12,868 bases of DNA from Methylophilaceae bacterium (GTDB lineage: Bacteria > Pseudomonadota > Gammaproteobacteria > Burkholderiales > Methylophilaceae). Shown one piece after another: positions 6,890 to 12,868 of this stretch (position 1 is the first letter of the stretch; each line of letters opens with the position of its first letter). The notes under the pieces were generated by a model. That model worked only from the letters and a program-made list of their open reading frames with translations, had not been told where the DNA came from and did not search any database. The stretch is from the NCBI GenBank assembly GCA_006844635.1, contig SPJO01000038.1, positions 1 through 12,868 of the forward strand, read 5' to 3'. Both the position numbers and the translations under genes were made by a program.

Positions 6890-7747
6890 ATGGATATTTA
6901 CCAAATTTTTTCAGGCTTTATTGTTGGACTGTTGATCGGGTTAACTGGTGTGGGCGGCGGATCGCTCATGACACCTATTTTGTTAATCTTTTTCAACCAA
7001 CCAGCGGCGGTCGCGGTCGGCACAGATTTACTCTATGCCGCCGTCACCAAATCTGCTGGTATTTTTGCCCATGGCAAGCTTGGTAATATTGACTGGCGCG
7101 TCGTTCGTTTGTTAGCAATAGGTAGCGTACCCGCTTCCATTATCACCTCCATTTATCTAAGCAACATGGACGTTTTCTCAGAAAGCGCCGTGACCACCAT
7201 TAAGTTTTGGTTGGGCATCGCACTAATGTTAACCGCGCTATCAGTTGTTTTTCGTAATCAATTGGGACGCTTATCAAAATCAGGGCATTGGATTAAACCA
7301 CAACACGCGGCACCTTTAACCATTACATTAGGTATCACATTAGGCTTCTTAGTTACACTGACATCAGTTGGCGCAGGCGCCCTTGGCGTCACTGCACTAC
7401 TCATTCTTTATCCCAATCACTCAATTACTAAGATTGTCGGTACAGATGTCGCACATGCTGTACCACTCACCTTGGTCGCTGGCTTAGGCCACGTCACTAT
7501 CGGCACGGTAGATTACTCATTACTCGGTACATTATTAATTGGCTCTATCCCTGGCATCTGGATAGGTAGTCATTTAAGCACCAGAGTTGCCGAACATTGG
7601 TTGAGGATACTACTGGCGGTCATCTTGGTTTATGTTGGGCAGAAACTAGCATTCCCAGAATTTAATGTGCTGTTTGGCATCACACTTTTACTACTTATTA
7701 TTGTTTTAAAAGAATTAAAACACTGGCAAAACATAAGAGAAACTTAA
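6890..7747 (+). CDS. TauE/SafE (DUF81) family permease, probable sulfur oxyanion transporter
   Basis: Inner-membrane permease of 285 residues with about eight hydrophobic segments. It shows the internal duplication of the family. GLLIGLTGVGGGSLMTPILL (13-32) is mirrored by GFLVTLTSVGAGALGVTALL (152-171), and VGTDLLYA (43-50) by VGTDVAHA (183-190). HGKLGNIDWR (61-70) and HVTIGTVDYS (201-210) repeat in the same way. Family members export sulfite or sulfoacetate or import sulfur compounds. Here it leads an operon for sulfate reduction, so sulfate uptake or sulfite relief are the likely roles; from memory, a related protein (CysZ of Corynebacterium glutamicum) sits in a comparable cys cluster as a proposed sulfate permease. 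ATG at 6890 is the only reasonable start because an in-frame TAA sits immediately before it. There is no Shine-Dalgarno sequence, suggesting a short-leader or weakly initiated message. Confidence 0.9.
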   Translation: MDIYQIFSGFIVGLLIGLTGVGGGSLMTPILLIFFNQPAAVAVGTDLLYAAVTKSAGIFAHGKLGNIDWRVVRLLAIGSVPASIITSIYLSNMDVFSESAVTTIKFWLGIALMLTALSVVFRNQLGRLSKSGHWIKPQHAAPLTITLGITLGFLVTLTSVGAGALGVTALLILYPNHSITKIVGTDVAHAVPLTLVAGLGHVTIGTVDYSLLGTLLIGSIPGIWIGSHLSTRVAEHWLRILLAVILVYVGQKLAFPEFNVLFGITLLLLIIVLKELKHWQNIRET

Positions 7748-7755
7748 CTAAGCAC

Positions 7756-7784
7756 TTAATAAAAAAGGGCTTTTAGATTAAAAT
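7756..7784 (+). promoter_or_regulatory. Candidate sigma-70 promoter for cysI
   Basis: In the 65-nt gap after the permease gene, TTAATA (7756-7761) and TAAAAT (7779-7784) are separated by exactly 17 nt and match the -35 and -10 consensus at 4/6 and 5/6. Transcription would begin near 7791, leaving a leader of about 20 nt before cysI. This may give cysI onward a start independent of the permease, but AT-rich spacers often contain such matches. Confidence 0.3.
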
Positions 7785-7812
7785 AGAGGGCTAACTTTAA
7801 TTAGCAAGATTC

Positions 7813-9477
7813 ATGTATAAATACGACAAAATTGACCACCAACTAGTAAGTGAACGTGTTGCACAGTACCGCGACCAGACACGCCGTTATCAAGCTGGCG
7901 AACTCACAGAAGAAGAGTTCCGCCCTATCCGTTTGCAAAACGGTCTATATATCCAGAGACACGCGCCAATGTTGCGTATTGCCGTACCATACGGCATGCT
8001 GTCTTCTATACAGCTGCGTAAGCTAGCTGACATAGCCAAAAGATATGACAAAGGTTATGGTCATTTTAGTACACGTCAGAACTTACAGCTTAACTGGCCA
8101 AAACTAGAGGATGTACCTGATATTCTTGAAGAGCTAGCGAGTGTCGAAATGCACGCGATTCAAACATCAGGCAACTGCATTCGCAATATCACCACAGATC
8201 AATTTGTTGGCGTTGCGCCAGATGAAGTTGTTGATCCACGAGCGATTGCTGAAATTATGCGTCAATGGAGCACATTCCACCCAGAATTCGCACTGCTACC
8301 ACGTAAATTCAAAATTGCCGTCTCTGGCACAACGAATGATCGTGCAGTTGTACAAATGCATGACATTGGTATGGAGTTCTTTAAAAACAAAAAGGATGAA
8401 TTGCGTATTAAAGTTTGGGTTGGTGGTGGCTTAGGCCGCACACCAATCTTAGGCACTGTGATTCATGAAAACCTAAAATGGCAACATGCGCTTAGCTACT
8501 GCGAGGCGATTATCCGCACCTATAATATGCATGGTCGTCGTGATAATTCATATAAGGCGCGAATTAAGATTTTGGTAAAATCTTTAGGCATTGAAATATT
8601 CAAGCAACAAGTTGAAGAAGAATGGGCACACCTAAAAGATGGCCCACTAACGATTACGCAAGAAGAGCTGGACCGCGTTTCAGCTTACTTTGAGCCAATG
8701 CCTTATGAGAAATTAGAAGTACATGACGCTAGTTTTGATACAGCGGTTGCTAGTAACCCAGCTTTTGCCTCTTGGGTAAAACGTTGCACACATCCACATA
8801 AGAAAGATGGCTACCGTGCCGTAACACTTTCATTAAAACCACATGGTAAAGCACCAGGCGATGCCACAAGTGAGCAAATGGATATTGTGGCAGACTTAGC
8901 TGATGCTTATAGTTTTGGTGAGTTGCGTGTTTCTCATGAGCAAAATTTAATCTTAGCTGATGTTGAATTGGCTGATTTATTCGATGTTTGGGAAAAAGCA
9001 CGTGAGCACGGTTTAGCAACGCCAAATATTGGCTTACTCACTGACATGATTTGCTGCCCAGGTGGCGATTTCTGCAGCTTAGCAAATGCGAAAAGCATTC
9101 CGATCGCAGAAGCCATTCAAATGCAATTTGATAACTTAGACTACTTGCACGATATCGGTGATATTGAATTAAATATCTCTGGCTGCATGAATGCTTGTGG
9201 CCACCACCACGTCGGTCATATTGGTATTCTAGGTGTCGATAAAGATGAAGAAGAGTTCTATCAAGTCTCTATTGGTGGAAAGCAAGGTAACGATGCTAGC
9301 CTAGGCAAGGTTATTGGTCGTGCATTTGCAGCAGACGAAATGCCTAGCGTAGTGGAAAAACTGATTGAAGTTTACCTTAAAGAACGCACAGCAGAAGAAC
9401 GCTTTATTGATACCGTGCGCCGTATTGGCGCTGACCCTTTCAAAGCGCATGTTTATGCTGAGAAGGAGGCTGCATGA
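7813..9477 (+). CDS. cysI: Sulfite reductase hemoprotein (siroheme, [4Fe-4S])
   Basis: Catalyses six-electron reduction of sulfite to sulfide in the cytoplasm; 554 residues, close to E. coli CysI (570). It has the duplicated ferredoxin-like half plus siroheme domain layout. The cluster ligands are C415 and C421 (CPGGDFC, C-x5-C) and C458 and C462 (CMNAC, C-x3-C), the last bridging siroheme. Anion-pocket residues align with the E. coli Arg/Lys set: R88 in FSTRQN, R124 in NCIRN, and K165 and K167 in LPRKFKIAVSG. Nitrite reductase is the main alternative, but the cys neighbourhood decides for sulfite. No CysJ flavoprotein is encoded here, so the electron donor may be ferredoxin or another reductase. 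The start ATG has only a weak AAG upstream. Its stop overlaps the DUF934 start (ATGA), and an AAGGAGG within its last codons serves that gene. Confidence 0.95.
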   Translation: MYKYDKIDHQLVSERVAQYRDQTRRYQAGELTEEEFRPIRLQNGLYIQRHAPMLRIAVPYGMLSSIQLRKLADIAKRYDKGYGHFSTRQNLQLNWPKLEDVPDILEELASVEMHAIQTSGNCIRNITTDQFVGVAPDEVVDPRAIAEIMRQWSTFHPEFALLPRKFKIAVSGTTNDRAVVQMHDIGMEFFKNKKDELRIKVWVGGGLGRTPILGTVIHENLKWQHALSYCEAIIRTYNMHGRRDNSYKARIKILVKSLGIEIFKQQVEEEWAHLKDGPLTITQEELDRVSAYFEPMPYEKLEVHDASFDTAVASNPAFASWVKRCTHPHKKDGYRAVTLSLKPHGKAPGDATSEQMDIVADLADAYSFGELRVSHEQNLILADVELADLFDVWEKAREHGLATPNIGLLTDMICCPGGDFCSLANAKSIPIAEAIQMQFDNLDYLHDIGDIELNISGCMNACGHHHVGHIGILGVDKDEEEFYQVSIGGKQGNDASLGKVIGRAFAADEMPSVVEKLIEVYLKERTAEERFIDTVRRIGADPFKAHVYAEKEAA

Positions 9478-10082
9478 GCCAGTTAATTAAAGGAAATGCT
9501 ATTGTGGCTGATGAATGGACACGTGTTATTCCACCTATTTATGGTGATGAGCCAGTACGTAAGCAAGCTGGTAAAGTGGTCATGTTCAAACTGCACGGCG
9601 AGGACACATTCACACAAAAGCAAATAGACGGTACAGAAATACCTGCTACAGGCAAGGTATTATTGCCCTTGCCTGTATGGCTAGCGAAAAAAGAAAGTCT
9701 CGCTAGCCGCATGGCTGCAGGAGAAATTGGCATCGTTTTGCAAACGCATGAGCCAATTGAAAACTTAGTGGCTGCATTTAGGGACTTAAACAGTCTGCCT
9801 GTAATCGCTGTTTATGTTGAAAAGTTTGCAGATGGTCGTAACTTCACACTCGGCAACCTACTCCGTACTCGCTATGACTTTAAAAATGAATTGCGTGCTG
9901 TAGGCGATATTATGCGTGACCAGTTATTCTTCTTAAAACGCTCTGGCTTTGATAGTTATGAGATTAAAGCTGGCCGCAATGCAGAAGAAGCCATTGCTAG
10001 CTTAAATGACTTCACACAGCCTTATCAAGGTGGCGTGAATGATGTGCCCGTTTGGCGCAGGATTGACCGGAGCCAAGCATGA
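9474..10082 (+). CDS. DUF934 protein, partner of CysI
   Basis: Cytoplasmic protein of 202 residues in the DUF934 (COG3749) family, which habitually follows cysI in proteobacteria and is annotated as probably involved in sulfite reduction, with no proven activity. The recognisable core is the C-terminal half: VEKFADGRNFTLGNLLRTRY (115-134), then ELRAVGDIMRDQLFFLKRSGFD (139-160). I see no signal peptide, membrane helix, cofactor motif or cysteine, so it is unlikely to carry an iron-sulfur cluster itself. Translation is tightly coupled to cysI: the start overlaps the cysI stop as ATGA, and a consensus AAGGAGG lies 4 nt upstream. That is the strongest ribosome site in the operon and hints at stoichiometric production. 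An assembly, electron-transfer or specificity role for CysI is inference. Confidence 0.9.
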   Translation: MSQLIKGNAIVADEWTRVIPPIYGDEPVRKQAGKVVMFKLHGEDTFTQKQIDGTEIPATGKVLLPLPVWLAKKESLASRMAAGEIGIVLQTHEPIENLVAAFRDLNSLPVIAVYVEKFADGRNFTLGNLLRTRYDFKNELRAVGDIMRDQLFFLKRSGFDSYEIKAGRNAEEAIASLNDFTQPYQGGVNDVPVWRRIDRSQA

Positions 10083-10117
10083 GTTATAAACAAAACATTC
10101 GCAGGATGAGTCGATAA
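10079..10117 (+). other. Possible 12-codon mini-ORF bridging DUF934 and cysH
   Basis: ATG at 10079 overlaps the DUF934 stop as ATGA, reads MSYKQNIRRMSR, and ends in TAA at 10115-10117, whose last A is the first base of the cysH ATG (TAATG). It therefore fills the whole linker and overlaps both neighbours. It could relay ribosomes from DUF934 to cysH, or be a relic of a lost start. AGGA at 10103-10106 gives cysH a ribosome site 10 nt away as well. No coding function is claimed. Confidence 0.3.
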
Positions 10118-10872
10118 TGACATTCGGCGTCAACATACTTAAGCCAACTAATAACCCAGCTACCTCGCCAGAACTCACCGATGCGCTTAAAGCAAGCGTG
10201 AAGGAAAAGCGTGCACAGGTCGTTGCATTACTAGCTGAAGCCAGCGAAACGTTTAAAAATATCACTTTTGCAAATAGTTATGGTGCTGAAGACATGGTGT
10301 TAACCGACATCATTGCTAAAGAAAAACTTAACATTGAGATTTTCTCTTTAGACACGGGGCGCTTACCGCCAGAAACGTATACGCTAATGGCTGAAGTAGA
10401 AAAAACCTATGAAACAAAGCCTGTTGTCTTTTTCCCTAAATACGAAGCAGTAGAAGAGTATGTGCGCACAAAAGGCATCAACGCTTTTTACGAAAGCATC
10501 GAGCTGCGCAAAGCTTGCTGCCATATGCGTAAAGTTGAACCGCTAAAACGCGCACTCGCTAATAAAGAGGCTTGGGTAACCGGCATGCGTGCTGAACAAG
10601 CAGCAACGCGCACCAGTTTACCGGCACGCGAATTTGACGAAGGTAACCAGTTAGAAAAATACAACCCGTTAAGCGACTGGACTGAACAAGAAGTCTGGGC
10701 TTATATCCGCATGTATGAAGTACCTTATAACGCATTGCACGATCAGTTCTATCCAAGCATTGGTTGTGGCCCGTGCACGCGAGCTGTTGCGATGGGTGAA
10801 GATATTCGATCTGGTCGCTGGTGGTGGGAAGACCCCAACAGCAAAGAATGCGGACTTCATGTAAAGAATTAG
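10117..10872 (+). CDS. cysH: Adenylylsulfate (APS) reductase, [4Fe-4S] type
   Basis: Reduces adenylylsulfate to sulfite and AMP using thioredoxin or glutathione; cytosolic. The 251 residues form a PAPS-reductase-fold domain. FANSYGAEDMVLTD (51-64) is the nucleotide loop and IFSLDTGRLPPET (75-87) the adjoining strand. The cysteine pairs C134-C135 (ACCHMRKVEPL) and C217/C220 (CGPC) are the four ligands that distinguish cluster-bearing APS reductases from the E. coli PAPS reductase. C245 in KECGLH near the end is the catalytic cysteine that carries the S-sulfo intermediate. The general annotation 'PAPS reductase' would be misleading, and the absence of an APS kinase in the visible cluster agrees with direct APS use. 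ATG at 10117 has AGGA 10 nt upstream and is overlapped by a mini-ORF. It lies between the DUF934 gene and cysD in the same direction. Confidence 0.95.
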   Translation: MTFGVNILKPTNNPATSPELTDALKASVKEKRAQVVALLAEASETFKNITFANSYGAEDMVLTDIIAKEKLNIEIFSLDTGRLPPETYTLMAEVEKTYETKPVVFFPKYEAVEEYVRTKGINAFYESIELRKACCHMRKVEPLKRALANKEAWVTGMRAEQAATRTSLPAREFDEGNQLEKYNPLSDWTEQEVWAYIRMYEVPYNALHDQFYPSIGCGPCTRAVAMGEDIRSGRWWWEDPNSKECGLHVKN

Positions 10873-10898
10873 ATACTTAAATTAAATTATTGATTATT

Positions 10899-11825
10899 AT
10901 GAAAAATAAAACATTATCTCACCTTGATTGGTTAGAAGCCGAAGCGATTCACATCCTTCGCGAGGTTGCTGGCCAATGCAGCAACCCAGTCCTGTTGTTT
11001 TCAGGCGGCAAAGATTCACTATGCATCTTACGTCTAGCTGAAAAAGCATTCAGACCAGGTCGTTTCCCCTTCCCTTTAATGCATATCGACACAGGCCACA
11101 ACTATCCTGAAGTGATTGAGTTTCGCGATAGGCGTGCAGCAGACCTTGGTGAGCGCTTAATTGTTCGCAAACTTGAAGACTCGATGGAACGCGGCACAAT
11201 CGTCTTAAAGTCAGATGATGAACCACGCAACAAGCACCAATCAGTCACCCTTCTAGAAGCCATTGAAGAGTTTGAGTTTGACTGCTGTATTGGTGGTGCA
11301 AGACGTGATGAGGAAAAAGCACGCGCAAAAGAACGTATCATGAGTTTCCGTGACGAGTTCGGTCAGTGGGACCCTAAGAACCAACGCCCTGAGCTATGGA
11401 ACTTATACAACGCACGTTCGCATAAAGGCGAAAACATTCGCGCCTTCCCTATTTCCAACTGGACAGAAATGGACGTTTGGCAATACATCGAACGTGAAAA
11501 TCTAGAGTTGCCGAGTATTTATTTTGCACATGAACGCGATGTTATTATCCGTAATGGCGACATTATTCCAGCCAATGTGCAACTCACTACTGGTGAAGTC
11601 ATTAACACACCTAAAGATGGCGAAGAAATCGTCAAAAAACAGGTTCGCTTTAGAACAGTCGGCGACATCACGTGCACAGCGCCTGTTTATTCGGATGCTG
11701 ATACAACTAGCAAAATCGTCGTTGAAACGGCAAGCACAACTATTACAGAACGTGGCGCAACACGCTTAGATGATCAAACCTCTGAGGCCAGTATGGAGCA
11801 ACGTAAGAAAGAGGGCTATTTCTAA
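10899..11825 (+). CDS. cysD: Sulfate adenylyltransferase subunit 2 (ATP sulfurylase small subunit)
   Basis: With CysN makes ATP sulfurylase, which forms adenylylsulfate from sulfate and ATP. The 308 residues match the family length of about 302. The ATP pyrophosphatase PP-loop SGGKDS is at 35-40, with HIDTGHNYPEV (62-72) after it, GGARRDEEKARAKERI further on, and the characteristic tail ending KKEGYF. I chose ATG at 10899 rather than the in-frame TTG at 10890, which would add MII-type residues absent from the family. Neither has a Shine-Dalgarno sequence: the 26-nt gap after cysH is almost entirely A and T. Translation may therefore rely on an unstructured AT-rich leader. Its stop shares a base with the cysN start (TAATG), giving the coupling expected for two subunits of one enzyme. 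Confidence 0.95.
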   Translation: MKNKTLSHLDWLEAEAIHILREVAGQCSNPVLLFSGGKDSLCILRLAEKAFRPGRFPFPLMHIDTGHNYPEVIEFRDRRAADLGERLIVRKLEDSMERGTIVLKSDDEPRNKHQSVTLLEAIEEFEFDCCIGGARRDEEKARAKERIMSFRDEFGQWDPKNQRPELWNLYNARSHKGENIRAFPISNWTEMDVWQYIERENLELPSIYFAHERDVIIRNGDIIPANVQLTTGEVINTPKDGEEIVKKQVRFRTVGDITCTAPVYSDADTTSKIVVETASTTITERGATRLDDQTSEASMEQRKKEGYF

Positions 11826-12868
11826 TGAGTACACCGATGCAAGATAACGATTCTTTATTGCGCTTTATGACATGTGGTAGTGTTGATGATGGTAAAAGCA
11901 CCCTTATTGGCCGCTTATTACATGATACAAAAACCATTCTAACTGACACCATGTCCAGCATTTCGAAAACCTCGAAAAAACGCGGCATGGAAGTCGTCGA
12001 TTTGTCGTTAATTACTGACGGCTTACAAGCAGAACGTGAACAAGGCATTACCATTGATGTGGCCTACCGCTACTTCAGCACAGGTACACGTAAATACATC
12101 ATCGCTGATGCGCCTGGTCATGAGCAGTACACGCGTAATATGGTGACTGCAGCGTCGACAGCAAACTTAGCTATCATCTTGATTGATGCGCGTAAAGGCG
12201 TGCTAACGCAAACACGTCGCCATAGTTATTTAGCCCATTTAGTTGGCATTCCACACATCGTGGTTGCCGTAAACAAAATGGACTTGGTTGACTATAGCGA
12301 AGAAACCTACAACAAGATTTGTGCTGATTATATGCAGTTTGCTGAAGAAATCGGCCTTGCTAGTGCCAGAGACATTCGCTTTATCCCGATGTCTGCACTC
12401 AATGGCGACATGTTAGTTGATCGCCAAGAGAGTATGAATTGGTACACGGGCGAAACATTATTAGAAATGTTGGAAAAAGCACCAGCAGCACATACAGAAC
12501 AGGATGAAAAATTCCGTTTCCCAGTGCAGTTTGTCTGTCGTCCACATGCCAGTGCTGATGCTGAGCTACATGATTTCAGAGGCTTTATGGGACGTGTTGA
12601 ATCTGGTGATATTGCAATTGGTGACGAAGTGACCGTTTTACCTAACGGCTTAACATCCAAAGTCAAAGCGATACAAATTGGTGAAGATGTGATTCAAGCA
12701 GCACAGACGGAGCAAAGTGTCACCTTGTTGTTAGAAGATGAAATTGATACGTCTCGCGGAGACATGATTGTCAAAACAGGTGAACTGCCGCAAACAACCA
12801 AACAAATTGAAGCTTTTGTTTGCTGGCTATCAGAAACACCGCTCTCTCCTGCCAGAACTTATATTGTT
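11825..12868 (+). CDS. cysN: Sulfate adenylyltransferase subunit 1 (GTPase subunit), 3' end cut off
   Basis: GTPase subunit whose GTP hydrolysis drives APS formation by CysD. I translated 348 codons from ATG at 11825 with no stop before the window end. The G-domain is intact: G1 GSVDDGKST (18-26), the switch region AEREQGIT (69-76), G3 DAPGH (95-99), G4 NKMD (150-153) and a G5-like SAL after IPM. A translation-factor-like beta-barrel follows (from about residue 230, FPVQFVCRP onwards, with GRVESGDIAIGDEV). The visible part covers roughly the first three quarters of a normal CysN of about 430-475 residues. Whether a CysC (APS kinase) domain is fused at the C-terminus, as in CysNC proteins, cannot be seen. 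A GAGGG ribosome site lies 9 nt upstream inside the end of cysD, and the start overlaps the cysD stop (TAATG). Confidence 0.96.
   Translation, partial: MSTPMQDNDSLLRFMTCGSVDDGKSTLIGRLLHDTKTILTDTMSSISKTSKKRGMEVVDLSLITDGLQAEREQGITIDVAYRYFSTGTRKYIIADAPGHEQYTRNMVTAASTANLAIILIDARKGVLTQTRRHSYLAHLVGIPHIVVAVNKMDLVDYSEETYNKICADYMQFAEEIGLASARDIRFIPMSALNGDMLVDRQESMNWYTGETLLEMLEKAPAAHTEQDEKFRFPVQFVCRPHASADAELHDFRGFMGRVESGDIAIGDEVTVLPNGLTSKVKAIQIGEDVIQAAQTEQSVTLLLEDEIDTSRGDMIVKTGELPQTTKQIEAFVCWLSETPLSPARTYIV

Noticed and set aside
6801..6935. 44-codon plus-strand ORF with three cysteines in the cysB-permease gap, overlapping the permease start
   Set aside because: It runs straight through the inverted repeat and the likely promoter, has no good ribosome site, and its residues are what AT-rich DNA gives by chance. 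A cysteine leader peptide is tempting but unsupported.
6868..7086. 72-codon plus-strand ORF starting with TTG
   Set aside because: It is the wrong frame of the permease gene, whose own frame shows the clear duplicated TauE motifs.
7761..7774. AAAAAAGGGCTTTT as a terminator after the permease gene
   Set aside because: The short arms leave no usable loop or GC stem, and the downstream genes continue in the same direction.
1..12868. CRISPR arrays, insertion sequences, tRNA/rRNA genes, phage or toxin-antitoxin modules
   Set aside because: No spaced direct repeats, transposase, integrase, terminal repeats or RNA-gene signatures were seen by eye; the DNA is densely packed with housekeeping-type genes.

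Overview
The window looks like ordinary chromosomal DNA from a betaproteobacterium. My best guess is a methylotroph-like member of the Nitrosomonadales/Methylophilaceae, held with modest confidence. The reasons are a moderate GC content by eye, an assimilatory sulfate-reduction cluster in the order cysI, DUF934, cysH, cysD, cysN, a [4Fe-4S] APS-type CysH, and a CysB with the conserved sulfate-ligand threonines. There are no tRNA, rRNA, CRISPR or insertion-sequence signatures.

Left half (1..6748, all on the minus strand, read from right to left): cysB (LysR regulator), a DUF302 lipoprotein, a small single-pass membrane protein, a HerA-like/YjgR ATPase (DUF853), fhs (formate-tetrahydrofolate ligase), a YigZ/IMPACT family protein, and an AI-2E family (PerM-like) membrane protein cut off by the window start. 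The genes are tightly packed: 22 nt, 2 nt and 19 nt gaps, then 114 nt before fhs, a TGATG junction between fhs and yigZ, and an 11-nt overlap between yigZ and the AI-2E gene. This suggests one or two transcription units.

Centre (6749..6889): a 141-nt AT-rich divergent promoter region separates cysB from the sulfur operon. It carries a perfect 9-bp inverted repeat (ATATAAGTA / TACTTATAT) that is a candidate CysB operator.

Right half (6890..12868, all plus strand): a TauE/SafE family permease, cysI (siroheme/[4Fe-4S] sulfite reductase hemoprotein), a DUF934 gene joined to it by ATGA, cysH (APS reductase), cysD and cysN (ATP sulfurylase, cysN cut off by the window end). Together these encode sulfate to APS (CysDN), APS to sulfite (CysH) and sulfite to sulfide (CysI). 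No APS kinase (CysC) or sulfite-reductase flavoprotein (CysJ) is visible, so the electron donor of CysI is unknown from this window, and DUF934 is the obvious uncharacterised partner. The permease probably moves an inorganic sulfur oxyanion.

I did not find an unmistakably new system. The most interesting points are the CysI-DUF934 pairing without CysJ, the permease heading the operon, the inverted repeat between cysB and the operon, two 11-12 codon mini-ORFs whose stops overlap the starts of cysB and cysH, and the unexplained lipoprotein/membrane-protein pair behind cysB.
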